Of a stretch of DNA of 64,000 nucleotides, positions 23,487 to 38,400 are shown piece after piece. Each line of letters starts with the position of its first letter. Position 1 is the stretch's first letter. The notes below the pieces were generated by a model, which saw only the letters and a list, made by a program, of their open reading frames with translations, did not search any database and was not told the DNA's origin. The stretch is from Breviolum minutum Mf 1.05b.01 (taxonomy: Eukaryota > Sar > Dinophyceae > Suessiales > Symbiodiniaceae), in assembly GCA_000507305.1 (NCBI GenBank), contig DF239041.1, forward strand, positions 194,744 through 258,743. The letters run 5' to 3'. The position numbers and the translations under genes were made by a program.

Positions 23487-26400
23487 GTACTACCACTACC
23501 ACTACCTCTATGACTTATGAACGTGAAGGATGGTCCCGAAAACAGCAAAACCCTGTAAAACGATATGGCCCCCCCCAAAAAACGATAACCCTTCAAAAAC
23601 ATACTAGACAATTATAATATATTTTGACGGCGCCTCATATGTTTGGGATTATATCCCTAAGCTGTGTTTAATCTGTTTTCAAACTTCATGCCATTCGTGA
23701 AAAAAATACCCGTAGTACTGGGCCCTCATCATCACGTCTCCCCGCAAAAGTATGGTGACACGACTCCAAACAGAGTGATAAAACATTTCATCATTGGGAC
23801 CCGGGGGTTGTTCATGGCCACCAGCCCGGCCATGCCACCTTTTTCCCCCAGGTAAAAAAATGGAGGCCTCAATAGCTGGGTAGTTCACATTCAGAATTTT
23901 CTGTTTAGAAAAACTCTGAATCTGATACGTATACTGCACATTACAACACTTGTTTTTTTTTGGGGTGAACCAACCCTTCATTTCGGAAATTCTTACACAC
24001 CCTGGTCGACAACTGTGCAGCTGAGGAGTGAGTAGTGACGATTTTTTCGCTGATTTTTCCGGCTTTGACAGGTGCACGGGAATCCTTAGAAACAGCACCA
24101 GGATCATACAAGTTGATCTTGGACAACCGCAAGGCATGGAGTGGAGGGTGTTGCTATTTTTGTCCATAGGAATTGAAGGCGGCCTTACCCCCAATGCCAT
24201 CCCTGGGGATCGTTAAGGGACAAGGATTATACATAAAGCTTTAATAAGGCCTTGTTTCCTAGGAAGGGGTTGGGTGTTTGGAGGATCATCCCATGACTTG
24301 GATATGTGGTTAATCTTAGTTTAAGCCCTTTAGGTCCCCTAAGGACCGGCCCTCCAGGGTGAATTCTTTTCGTTCAATTCGTTCCCATGGGATTCATCTG
24401 AAAAAACACCACGTACTTACCAGCAGTAGCAACGTTCCAACATCCTAGTAACTCTGTGAACGTCACATCTCGCAAGGGCTTCGTGAAGATGGCCTTGCAG
24501 AAAGGTGCTTCACTGGTTCCAGCCGCCTAGCTTACTCGATGGGGGGGGGCGATGTTTTTTGAAACCCAGCCTTAGCCAAGGTCATCTTTAAAAGAAATGA
24601 AGAGTAACTAAAACCATACTTACCTAAACTTTAAACTTGTTGGGATTACATAATATTTACTAGGGATATAAAGTTCAAACTTTTATTTCAGGGTCCATTG
24701 GCAAAGTGAGGAGACCTAGTTAGTTTATATAAGTTGGATCTACCCCCCACCCAGCAATCGTGGCAAAGGTTTTAGGTTTACGTAGCTTAGGCTTCCCGAA
24801 GCTAGAAATACATCCAGTTGTTCTGGACTGGCATCTTGAGTGAGGGGAATAGATCCAATATGTAAAGGGTTTTTACTACCCAATTACCCCCTGCAAGTTT
24901 AACATAACCACTGAAAATATACCATCCCAAAAGGAGTAGTCTTCCAACCATCATTTTCACGAGCTATGTTAAACTTCGGGAGGGTATATGAGGATGATTT
25001 CATGAAAATTATTGAAAAGGACTCCTGTGAACCAAAAAGCACTACTGTTGATGGAAGAAATCCTTTTCTGGGTTTTATACATCTCAGGTGCTTAGCCAGA
25101 TTTCTTCCATCAACAGTGTTTCATGAAATGTCACCTACCTTTTGTTTGCTTGACGTTGTTCTTAAGCGGGATATCGACTCGGATATCCGCTTTGAATTTA
25201 CTGATCCCCGATCACTAGATTTATATGTCTCACCTTCCGGGTATATCTCTGCATTGGCCACGCAGACGGCACACCGAGGGTCCTTCTTATTCTTCTCAGC
25301 CATCACGAACTCGAACCGGACGCCCTGTCCCAACAACAATCAGTCCACCGACCACCGAACATGGAAGGGCAAGAGTTGCAGACCCTACTCGTGACCGGAA
25401 GACAAGCCACAGATCAGTCCAAAGGAGAGCAATGCATTCCTGGTGCTACGGAGACGGGCTCGAGCACTTGAACATGACGATGGACTCTCTTGAAGACAAA
25501 CTGAGGCAAGTCTCGGCGTCATTCTCACAGTACGAGAGCCTGCTCAAGAGATCGAACTCATCAGCGCTGGCCGAGGCCGCGCAGTTTGACTCGATAGTTA
25601 CTGAGATGGACGGGGTCAAGAACCAGGCCCCCTTTTTCAAGGTGGGTTTGCTAAAAACATCACCTAGAAAGAAAGTTTTGAAGTTTTGCAATATGATGAA
25701 GCTTTCACCCAACTATTTTGTTGTGATGTGTATGCAGGCGGTCATATAGTCATATAGCAAGAAATGCAAGAACCTTGATAGATACGAACCATTTTAACGA
25801 ACTTTCCGCTCTGGACATGGTGCTCCTTGAATAGCCGCAGCTGTTTGGTGAAAAATCACTGATTTTTTTGGATTTGTTTACCTGGAAAAGTTGAGGGACA
25901 ATGAAAGATTCCCCATTTTTAACAAGATCAGAATTTGTTTCAATGTGTTTTTTGTAGGTGGCAAAAGCAACGCGAAACCCGCAAAATCATCTCATTTTCT
26001 GAGAGTTGTCTTTTTTAACGCGGAAAATGTCCTTTATGGGAACCAACATGTCCTTCATTTCTAGGCGTTATTTTTTTTGGCCCGAAAAAATATGCATTTT
26101 TTGGGTGTCGAAAGGCAGATGGTTTCCTGATCTTCCAGGATGATTGGTTTTAGATGCATCCTCAAATCCTCACAAACGATGAGGTTTGGAGATCCACCCT
26201 TGAAAAAACTAGTCCTCCAAAAGTGGCGGCATTTAGGTGATACTGTTTTACGGCTGAAATCCTGCACCAGTTGAGGTTGGTTGTTTATCCCATTATTTAC
26301 ATGGTTTGTTACATCCCATCTTGTGCAGGATTTCTGGACCATCAACAGTAGTTACCCTGGAAACCAACAATGAACAGGTAATGATATGGAATCCTATCCC

Positions 26401-29400
26401 GAATCGCCCCATTGGTTTGGTTAACTGGGTGGTGTTTTTTAAAATCTAAAGCACTAAAAGAGTGGAACCAGCGTTTTGGCAGAATTTCTGACCTAAATTT
26501 TGCATCATGTATATTTTCAATGACCTTTACCGCCAACTTGACGAAAACGAATCATGCCGTCAATGCCACGGACGTTTGGGTGTTTCCTAATTTGGTGGTA
26601 CCCCAAAATGGATGGTTTATAATGGAAACCCTATTAAAATTGATGATTTGGGGGGTACCCCTATTTTCGGAAACACCCGTTTCTTCATCGACAAAAATTG
26701 AGGTGTTTTCCTTCGGGGAGACCGATCTCTTTGGTGTCTTCGCCAGCAGCCGCTTTCGACGGATGCAGTACCTCGTCGCTGGGTGTGGTGGAAATGATGG
26801 GTGGATGAGAAATTCCTTTAAAGGATCTTTAAAGGACCCGGGAAAAAAAATGGGTGAAAAATGATGATGCACGTGAAAAATTCTTCCATGTTTGGAAAAA
26901 CAGACAATTGAGTTGCAGTATGTTTATAGTTTATATCAATTATGTATGGGTCATGTGTACGACTCAGTTATATATAAAGGTTCAGTTCATAAGCTGTTTT
27001 GAGAACCTATTATACCAACAGGATTTCACAGTTGTCTGACCTTTTTACGGGATTTTCTTAATTGGCACCTGCTCTAAGTGGTAAAAAAAATCGTCCAACG
27101 ATATCTTCTCAGGCGGTTATTTTTGAGGTTGAAGGGACCTCCACTGGCCAAAACACGCCTTGTTTTGGAGCCCTCACCAACCATACTGGGATGTCCATGG
27201 TATGTAGGAACTTGGTAGTAGATGAAATATAATCCCTCTAAGTAGGTTGTAAGTCCGGTATATAGGTGAAATAAACCAACTTGCTATCCAATTACTAACT
27301 TCCAGCAGGACACCCTAGTAGGATGGACCTTTTTTTTGAAATGGACGATGAGTTTCCAAAGGAAAACAATGCACCCAAAGACCCAAAGAAAAAAAGTTGT
27401 CACTTGTTTCTTTCCTGGGTAATTTATTGTGTGTTCTTGTCTTGCAAGTATTACCCACAAAAAATCCAGCCCAACAAAAAAGATGTGGGAATTCGGTTCA
27501 TCCCTGGGACCCAAATGTTGAAAAAACAAGTTACCCCGCAAGTTGCCTTGGGTTTGTCATCTCTGGACATCCAGAAAACCAGACAAGACTGGGAGACATA
27601 CTTTTGATGGTTCAGAAATCCGGCGGTAACCCGTTGAGGTTGGTAGTTCATCCCATTCATTGGTTTTATACATCCCAAGAACAGCAGCGGAGAAGTTTGC
27701 CCAGAGACCTTTACTATGGCTACAGACGCCAAAGCCAATGCTGCTAGGGAAAAAAACTGATTTAAAGAAAATAAAGCAAAAACGTGATCATTGTCAGTGA
27801 TCATTTGGTTTTTCTTTGACATTCTGCGGAGTCTCCCAACATCTTGGATTTGTTTAAGGTGATTTGTTTACTTTGTACCATGGTAAATCACCCATAAAAC
27901 CGCCATGTTTCAGTCATTATGTTTTTACATTTTCCAGGCATGCTTTTGTTAAAATGCAAATCCGGAACACCAACAACCGACATGTTTGCCCACCCAAAAC
28001 AAAAAAACACAGCAAAAATGTTCGTTCAGGCTTTGGGATGGTTTTTGTTCTCCTTGCATTCCACGATGCCTCCCAAATGGTTGTGCTTTTTCCACCAACG
28101 AAGGCTGTGGCTTCAGAAGCAAATGGGTTTCTTGCATCGATCGATCGTCACTACGACGTTGGGTGGTGAACGGGTGGACTGGAAGAAAGTTCATATGTTC
28201 AGTTACCCTCTGGTAAACTAACATGGCAATGGAAAAAGCACCATTTGAAGATGTATTTCCAATAAAACATGGGGATATTTCATTGCCAGGTTTTTTTTTT
28301 ACTGGAGGGGAGCATTTAAACAAAGGAGGATCATCCCACTTAGTATAGATGGACCCCGACCCTTTCGGGGCCGGGCACAAACTCCCATTTTGGGGTTGGG
28401 CTGGGAAAGCTAGGCCCCTGCTGGAGCCCTTTCAAAAGGAGATTGGGGCCCAATAAATCCCCACTGACTATATAAGGTGTATATTGTGGGGTTGATTATT
28501 AAGGGTATATAGGGGATGAAATGCTACCCAGTTTCATAAACCACGAAATCAGGATCCCTATTAAACAATCAGGATTCAATGGAAAGTATTTGAGGGTTTG
28601 TTGTGTGGCTCAAATCAGAATGATTGAACCGATTTTTCGAAGATCGGTTCATCTCCAACAAGTTCAACCCTTCTGTTTTGGGGATGCCATCGTTGAAAAA
28701 AAGGTCAAATGATCTAAAGAATCCTTGGTTCTTTGCGTTGTATGGGATTTGTTTGGTTACCCATGTTTGATATGGCTTTTATAAACAGGTGATGAGGAAT
28801 AAAAAAGTCTCCAGGTATTTTAAGTTGTAACACTCGAGTATTTCATTTTGTTTGAAGGTCACTTAGGTGGTTGGTTGGGATTATTCATAGACCTCGGGCC
28901 TGAGGTTTTTTCAACCCAAGTAATGTTAAATGGTCAACCCAAAAACTGTGCCAACATACTTCAAAACGCTTGGGTGCGCTTTTTGGTGACTTTTTGCGGA
29001 TTGTACCATGGGATTCATCGCCATACTGCACCAACATTTGGGAGAATATCTGCGGAACTTTTCCCAAGCATCGAACAAGCTGCAAATCCAAGAACACCAT
29101 CTTGGATGTCCCAGGAAGTTAGTCAATGGTTAGTAAATGGGTTATAACCTACTTATAAATGGGGTATATTGGAGTTGTAACCCATTTAATTACTAACCAT
29201 TTACTAACTTCCTGCGACATCCAAGAATAAAGAAGGTGATTTTTTACGGATTGTACCATGGGATTCATCACCATTTTACACCACCATTGGGGAGAATATG
29301 TGTGGATTTTTTCCAAGTATCTTAAGCCGCAAATCCAAGAGCACCAACAAAGACATGTTTCAACCCAAAACAAAACACGGCCATGTTTTTTTTTTGAGGT

Positions 29401-32400
29401 TTTGGCATTCCCTTCTTCTTCGGCAGGGCCTTGACAGGTAGGGAAAGATCGAATGTTCGACGACTGGGGAAGGGGTCGTTGATGTTGATTTTTGGAACAG
29501 GATGATGTTGATTGAAGGATGTTGTGTCTCTTAAGAATATACCATCCCTGAAACTAACATAGCCCCTGAAAATCTATGGTTGGAAGATGATTTTCCTTTT
29601 GGGTTTGGCCTATTTTCAGGGTTTTTTCCTCGCTGTTAGTTTCAGGGAGTGTATAACTTGGACTGTGCCGCTGTGCCCCGCTTCAAAGAAATAGTCGCCA
29701 CCAGGATTTTTATAGTTTTTGTGGGGGGATCCGTATATACCTTGATTTGCCACAATGATTGGCAAGGAGGCTCGGGTAGATCCAATATATTATAAGCTCA
29801 AGGCAACAGCAGGCAAGTTTGTTACATTTCGGTCTAAGTTCATTTAGTCAGAAAAAAATTGGGACCAAAAATACGGTTTTCACACAGGGGGTTCAAATTC
29901 CAGCCCCTGGGTTTGTTCTTGGTGGTTAATGGGCTCAAATGCTCAAATTTTAGGCCTTTGGAGGATTCAGGTATGAAAAAATGATCGGAATCTGGAAGAT
30001 CTTCACCCACTGCATTGGTGCTCAACCTTTAGCAACATGTTACCCTTCCTGCATTCTAACAGCGAGATGTTAAGGGCACTCTTCGCTCGTTGGATTCATC
30101 TATGACGGACCTTTCGAGGTTGGCCTGGAGGGCGGCAGCATTAATTGCAGCAATCCAACGCACCACTTTTGATGTGGCGACAGAGCTTCATCTCTCACGT
30201 GATGAATCTGCTCAGACTGTGGTCCTTCCGCGAGAAGGGCTGGAAACAGTGATTCAACTGTCGCGTGGTGAGCGCTCTGGTCAGAATGTTTGCATTCCTG
30301 TTGTCTTTAATGACAGCGAGCCGGAAAGAAGCGCAGAAGGCAGGAGAGCCAGCAAAAGATCTTCAGACATGTTTGGACCATGAAGGATAGTACATGTTGA
30401 CCATGATCCTCTTCACGATGCTTTTTGATCGCCAGGAACTGCTGACAGATCAATGGTTGCCGGTGCAGGTATGGAGAATTGAATTTGGAAGATCTTCACC
30501 CACCCTTTAGAAAAATGTTACCCTTCAATAGGCTGAGTTTGCTCCAAAAGGAAAGGAGGAAGTCCACCCTTTACAACGATTTTTTCCGGGATCTATGTCT
30601 GTCAGTTTGAGGGAGTCCAAACCTTTTAGTCATGGGACAACTCCCTCTCCTTTGGTTATTCAAGAATATGATCTGTTGTATCCTTTTTTGAGGAGTGGTT
30701 GTTCTCTACTACGTACCCACTTAGGGTAGCTTGATGCAAGGAAATCCCACCAAAATTGGCACGGGGTTGTCGCAGGAAATAGCCAGGCGGCCGGCCTTAT
30801 TAAAGGGGATACGAAGCCCATCACTGTCCCTGAAGAATGCTCGAAATAGCCGACCGGCTGTTTCCGAGCAGGGGTCGCTAGGAAGGGGATATGAAGCCCC
30901 GAAAAAAAGTCCCATTATTTCCCCTGGAAGTTCAACCCCACCATTTTTTTAAGTAAAGGGTTTATCATCCTCCAAAAGGAGTTTCACCATGATTTATATG
31001 ATGGAAAGTGTCGACTTCCAGGGTATCTTTAAGAAAATGTCTGTTGTTTAGGACCAAACTCTTCACCCGCATCATCTACAAATCGTTGTGTCTTTTGTCA
31101 CTCGCAGGTGGTGTGTTACATCGTGTCTTTGGCCTTTCACGTGGTGTCATGCCACTAAGAATGCCTGTCAGGAAACTCAGAGGGTGACACCCCGCGTAGC
31201 TTCGAGGGAACGGACCTCAAAGATTTTGTTAGGAAAAATTGGTACCTCGATTCCTTAGGGATTCTGGACTTGGGGAAATACATCCTAGAAAAAGAACTCG
31301 TCCCCTGAAACGTAGGGCGTTTGCCCCTAAAGTAAAGGGGACAAATCTCGTTTTTCCACGTTTTTTCATGCCTTTTTGCTGTTTTCAGGGAGTGTAGACC
31401 CCTAAGTTCCAGCCAGGAGTACAGCAGGTAGCTTTCCATGATGATGTAATGCCAGGTCCATGGGACCCCGAAGATTCAGGAAACTCAGAGGGTGACACCC
31501 TTCGTAGCTTTGGGTCTTTCTACTTGGATGTCCATGGAAGTTAGTAACTAGTTAGTAAGTTGGTTTATAACCTACTTAAGGGACTTACAACCTACCTAGA
31601 AAGGGGTTATATCCCAGTTACTAACTTCCATGGACACCCTAGTAAGGGCTAACGGACCTTAAAGATTTTGCTAGGGGAAATTATTACCCCGATTCCTTCG
31701 GGATTCTTTGATCAGATTTGGATGAATAATTCTTCAAATGGGTTGAAACAATAATTTTTTGTACTTGCATGGTATGTGTCTTGATTTTTACGATTTTTAC
31801 TGCCGATCGTGCGTGGGTGTCAAGTGATGAGCATTTAGGATAACCTTCAGGAAATGTGTTTTGCTGCGATTGGTCATGGGGACGATCAAGGAGACTAGCA
31901 CGCCCTAGTAAACATAAGTTCATCCCTCAATACTCAATGGTTGTTTCTGGTTCCCATAAAAGGTAGTAGGTAGCATATAACCCCCAAGAGGGCAATATAT
32001 AAGTGGTATATATTGCCAATTGGGTGATTATATGCTACCTACCACCTATTAAGGGAACCAGGAAACTCCATTGAAATACCGTGCAAAATTGTTGATCCCC
32101 AAAATGGATGCCTCGGCAAAGGTGACCCGGTGACAAGAGAAAAGTAAACTACCACCACCTGGCAAGACAGAAAGCTAAGCATCCTCAAAGGTTTTTTTCA
32201 ATGAATGCCTCAACCAACCAGCAAATTGGTAATACTTATCAATGAATCACTCAATGAGTCCCAAATTGGTAATTTAGATGTACCTGGTACTTTTTACAAG
32301 CCAAGCATTTTAATGAAATGGGTGGACGAAACTGGTGAAAAATCCACCCATCTTGCTCGAAAAAAAAGATCTGATGGCTTTGGAGGCAGGAGGCTACCCA

Positions 32401-35400
32401 ACTAATAGCCGTCACCATGTCGTCTTACAATCGTGGATGGTTCCAGTACTACTGTTGATGGAAGAAATACTGCACCAGTTGATATGGTAAATATCCCATT
32501 ATTTTCAGGGTGTCATACATGTTGGGTGGTGCAGGATTTCTTCCATCAACAGTAGTACAAGTATAACTATATATAAGTTGTTTATCCCGTACCCTCCTGG
32601 GAACTAACATGTCCCCTTCCTTTTGGCACTTTTGAGTCAATGATGTTCCTTTTCCTAAGGTGGGATATGTTAGTTCATTGGAGGGTATATTTTGTGTATG
32701 AAAAAATGGTCAAGTTGATATCGATTCTCAGTTCCTGGACGTAGCCGTTCTTACCTGCTTGAAACTTGGATTTTTTTTAATGTCAGGTGATCTTTGATCC
32801 GAACAGTGGAATTTATCGACATGGAAAACCACCGTCTATACTGTATACTTATGTATACGATCGTTGGCGGATTAGTCTTTGATCTAGTTTTCCTTATGTT
32901 TTGTGGTTTCAATGATTAATGATAGTCTTGAAATTTTCACTGTGCAAATATGGAGGGAAATTAAAAAAAAAGTTCCCAATTTCACGAGCACATTTTTTCC
33001 TGGATATCTGTGGGCATTTATTGCACTACACCCTTGGAACTTGATTCCAACTGCTTATAAGTGTTAGTTGCTACCCATTTGAGTAGTTATAAAGGTAACC
33101 CTGGTTTTTTGGGGTGTTTTTTTATAGGGAGTTATAGTGACCAGTTACATATCAGTTATAGAAGGTTTTAGTGAGCCTAAGTAGGCTTGTTCCACAGAAA
33201 GAGTGAATACCGGAAGCAAGCGCGAAAACGCAAAAACCTAGCAGTGCTTGGAAGGGAACGATTTGTACCTGGGAGTATCTAAAATCCCTTCCATTCACAG
33301 GGAGCGATTTGGAGCTTCTTGGAGGATCATCCCATGACTTGTAAGTAGTTAATAACTATGGTTAGTTTTCGTCCCCCAAGGATCGGGTTGTGGGACCCCT
33401 TCCAAGTGACCGTTTCATGGCTCATAAATGGGGGTCACTAACCAACCACTTACTAAGCGGGATGATCCTGCAAGTACCCACCAGGTTTCGATCAAGACAT
33501 CTTAGGTTTCATTAGCTCACCTGATTTGAAACCACAACTGATCAAATTTGGTACTGATCAATTTGGGAGATCTTCCCAGTTTCCATCAAAAATTGAATGG
33601 GACCTTCCCAATGGACCCCTAACTAAGTTGCTAGAGTTATTAGATGCTAAGGTTTAGGGGTCCGTTCAGTAGGTCCTGTTGGAGATTTCTTGGACAGTTA
33701 CCCTAAAACACTATGAAATACTGGGTGGTTAGCCACCCGGGCCAAGTTGAAACACCTTCAAAACACAACAACAAAAGGGCAAGGTCAGCCTGGTACCCGG
33801 AAGCCAACCATTTTTTCTAGTGGTGGTTTCAAATATTTTTCATGTTCACCCCTATTTGGGTAAAGTTCCCATTTTGACTAATATTTTTCAAAGGGGTTGA
33901 AACCACCAACTGTTTTTGAATGGATGCACATTGGCGATCTCCACCCATTTTGGTACGTTGTTCGTCATGATTTGGAGTGATAGCCAACGGATTGGCATGT
34001 TGAGGACTGGCCTTGTAAACTTCCAAAGATGGGCAAGTGAACAAGAGGTCCGCTTTGGAGCTGTTGCTTTGGGAAGCAGTGGTCGAAATGCTGCCTCCTC
34101 GCTTGTTTCCTGGCAGTCATGCCGCGCCGTGGCTTGAATGTGCAGTGGCAGTTCAGGAATGGGGATGCAAGGCATGCCACCTTGAAAGAAAGCATGTGCG
34201 CTCCCCACTTAGAATGGGGCTTGGCCTATCCGAGGATGAATGAGAAATGTGGAAACCTTTCGTTCGACGTTCGAAATAGGCGGGCAAGTTGTCCTGACAG
34301 AAGATGGATGGTCTTCCTACAAGTACGTGGTTTCGGGGCAGAATGCATGGCCAGTGCTGGTAAAAGGCATTCCATCAGGTGTGGTATCAGCAGCCCGGAA
34401 ATTCGAGGACGGGAAGCAGAGATTGCTATTGACACTCGACACCCTGCACTTTGTCATATATGCAATGGTCTTGCACATCGCAGAGCCTGCAATCTCAAAG
34501 CACGAGTCGATCGACGATGTTGCTACAGCATGGAAAGACTATGGTGTTTTGCACATCGGGTTCGGTCAGGCAAAGCAAACAGGTTCATGCGACTATTCGA
34601 TTTTGCGGACTTCAATCGCCATCATAGCAGCCTGGTTTTGACGTTGGATCATAGCAAACGGTCTCCAGCATCAAGCACTGTCAGCTACAGATTCGGCTCT
34701 ATGGCAGACATGCTGGCAAGGCGACTGAAAGGATTGTGGTAAAAGTCTTCCAAAAACGTCAACTTTTCCTTTTTTCCCAAGTCTTTATCACATGACCTGT
34801 TTGTTTCAGCCATTAGGTGCAGTCCATCGTGGGAAAACCCATCTATGTGGACAAAGCGGTGCCAGATCCCACACAGGTGCGAATGTGACGGAAACGCCGT
34901 GGACAAGCGGATTTTTTTTGTTGGTTACTTGTTGGTGATGATGTGAATCACTTGGAAAGATGCCAAGATGACTCCTCAAAATCCAAATTCGAAAAGCACT
35001 GATACTGATGCTTGTTTTGCTGACGATGTGATGTATATTAATTACTGTTAATGCTTCTCGTTTTTTTTCCTACCATCAAAGAGTCATAAATCCAAGTGAA
35101 AGGTGTTGGATCCCGATTCTGGGCAGTGATTCCTTGGCAGTACACTCCTCAAGATGTTTTCTTGGGCCCCAAGTGTTCTTGGAGGTGTTTAAGGTGATTT
35201 TTTACTTTGTACCATGGGATTCATCACCACGAAAAGCCATCATTTGGGAGGATATTTTTTTGCTTTTTTCCAAGCATTGTAAGCAAATCCAATTCTTTGT
35301 TGTCGATCAGAAGTATTATATACGTGGACCAACAGCTGCTAAACATTCCTGTTGATGGCAGTCCAATCTGTACTGAAATCAGTACACGCCCATGGTAGTG

Positions 35401-38400
35401 GATTCCGGTTGTGGATCCCAAAAAATGAGAAGATCTCCAAATCAACCTGAGCAATGAGAAAAAACCTGGTGGTATACCGGATTATATACTACCTACTAGG
35501 AAAGAAATTAATCATTGCCCGTTATGCGAATTCCAAAAAACGTGCCAGTATAATGGGATGGCATCGGGGGTTCTTTCTGGCTCATCCGGTTATGAAAAAA
35601 ATTGTAGTATGTCCAATTATCACTTGGTAGTTCATGTTGGTGGTTAAGCCTATACTAGTCATATCCCTTATAGAAAATCCCTCACTCATGGAGGATTCCT
35701 GGGTAAAGTGGTTCACCAACCAACCAACCACCAAGGACATGAATTTCAATGATTTCCAAAGGGCTAAAATCCGTGCATTCCACTAGCCCAGCACTGAAAA
35801 CACTGTGCAGCAAGATTGAAAAAGTCCCCAAAAAAAGAAAGGAAAAACTCTCCCAACAACCAATTTTCAGGTTCCATCTTAAGTTTTGGGGGGGTGTAAC
35901 CTTTTACCTTTCAAAATATATAGATGGCACAGATACCAAAAGGTAGATTAGAAAAGGGTCCTTATATTCCAATATGTAGAGACTGTGCCATCTACTTTTC
36001 AATCAGAATATGGTTATCACAAGTTAATACCCCCTTAGGGACAAATCTTAGAATATGTAGGGACAAATCTCCCGTTTTGTTTTAGTTATATATTCCGATT
36101 CCAGAATATGATCCCTTTGACCCCTCCCTCGGGCAGGGAGTGCATTTGTTTTTGTTCATTTCTGGAGCCTTTTGATACTTTTCAATAAGATGAACCAGTG
36201 AAGTTTGCTGAGCCTGACAAAAAAAATACTTAAGCTTCTTCGCTCGATTTTCTCAAAGATTTTTGGTTGGTTGGAATTTTCACTTACAGAAAGTGAGGGG
36301 TTTTAATGTTGACATTCACACCCATTTGCCGACTTTCCGCAGATTAACCCGTCACCTGAAACGGGATCATTTCAAAAGGAAAATAGTCTTCCAGCCAGCA
36401 TTTCTAAGGGAATGTGTTGTTTTTTTTCCTGCGGGGTAGATGAAATACTCACAATTTGAGAACTTTGCGTACTTAACCTCAGGAAATCTTCACTTTTTGA
36501 GGGGATGATGCATGTTTCGTTGGCAAACAAAAATCCATCTTGAAAGCTCTTACAACGCTTTGCTCTTGGGGTGAATTTCCGTGATGGTCTGGCTTAAACT
36601 TCGGCTTTCTAAAAACAAAATGGTTGCAAAAAACACGTTGTTTGTTTATCGATATAGGAATTGTCTACCAACATATTTTTGGTAAACTCAATTCCATCAA
36701 AAATCAAACAGGACCTTACCAATGGACCCCTAGGTAAGGTGCAAGAGCTATGAGATACTCAGGTTTAGGGGTCCATTCACTGGGTCCTGTTGGGGATTTC
36801 TTAGATCAATGCAATACTTACAAGCTCAATGAACTCTACCTGTGATAATTTTGCCAAACGGCCAGGTTCCAGGAAATCAGTAGTAGATTTTGCCACACAC
36901 CCGCACCACCACCACTAGTTTGAGCATGCAAATTCATTTGCATAAAAAATTTGCCAAAAAAAACAAACTTCTTCGGGCTTGGATTTGTTTGTTTGGTGAT
37001 TTTATATGGATTCTACCCATGGGATTCATCAGCATTAAACAAGCCACCATTTGGGAGATGTTTTTTTGGGGGGACTTCTTCCAAACACCAAACAAGCAAA
37101 TGTTCCAAGGTTTTGTTGGCTTCTTTGGATTGAAATTATCGATATTAGAAGGCATCTCGCCATGCTGCGAAGGTTTCTATAGCGACGATTAGTTCTTTAT
37201 TTTTATTTTACTGGTGTGGTGTTTTCCCTTCCCTGGGTGTTTTCTCTTCCCGGAATGATGTTTTTTCCTTTCCCTGAAGCGGCAGGGATGGATCATCAGT
37301 CATTATGGAAAGTTTCTGAGATCTGGGACGTTTATAAGAAAAAAAATCGAGCCCCAATTGTTTGATGATCATTCTGAAATTGAACGGTGAAAACACACAC
37401 ACTGCCGCTTGCAACGAAAACGGAGGCCCGGCAGAGAGCTGCGAAACTCAGTTGGGACAACCTCGAACTCTCCTACTGTAGACATGAATGCTGTATTTCG
37501 TAGGTTCGTTTATCCATCTTTGTGCAGCATGGGAAAGAAATACATCAATGTGTGGTGCCACGGCTCTCTCTCAAGGTGCAAGTCCGGAACCGTTATGTGA
37601 CCCTGCAGAGCTTGTGGCGTCCAGGTTGGCAGAGCCTGGACCTCAAGTAGATGAAGAGTTTGCAAAGGAGAAGAAAGAGGATGAAGGACCTTCCAATCCT
37701 GAGGTTGAACACGTCGGCCTCAGCACCACCTCCGGCAGTGAGCTGGAAGCCCAGAATCTCGACGAGTATCTTTTATTTGTCAAATGTGACAAGAATTGAC
37801 ACGACACGAAAATATTCACATGCAAAGCGACTGAATGACCAAAACGGAGGCCCAACAGACACACTGGTTGAACAAGCGCCCGAACAAGAAGAAGGACGGA
37901 CGATAATAAAGATTTGAAGACGCCTTTAAATGGAGTCCAATTTTTTGAACGTGTGCCAGGAGAAATGCCGGGCATGTGGGCCGAGAGGATGGCCGAGGCA
38001 GACTTCTCATAAAACGATAGTGACTATCTTGTTCGGTGAACGGAATTGTCGACAGGAAGCTGCTGAGAAAGACGAAAAGGCATGTTTGGGAAAACCTTTT
38101 TGTGAGCTAACTTTCAGCATCGGTATCTGTGTACATCAATTGACCCTCTTTCGTCTTCAGTTTCTGTTTGCGATCTGACAGCATTCCTCCGGGGAGGATG
38201 ACTCTCCCTCGTCGCCGGACTCGTCTTCCAGCAGTGAGGGGCCGGCTCCTGCCCCTATGGATGTTACCTCGCCATTTCGAAGGCCATGACCTCCTAACTG
38301 CGTGGTTGGAAGCTCTACCATGGCAAACCCTCTCCAGAATTTCATGAAGAAGATCTCAGCGTCGACTTTGACATGCTCGTGCTGTTTCTTCAGAAGGAGG

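Noticed and set aside
23276-23617. Poly-Thr and poly-Ser frames of more than 100 codons
   Set aside because: Explained by the TAC repeat.
28030-28160. Possible DGAT2 exon reading MGFLHRSIVTTTLGGE
   Set aside because: Resembles the segment before the VGxPI block, but the exon at 31108-31166 supplies that segment and joins exactly in phase to exons 9 and 11.
34119-34742. 207-codon + strand frame
   Set aside because: Rich in Cys, Arg and His and overlaps a much more protein-like frame at 34240-34641.
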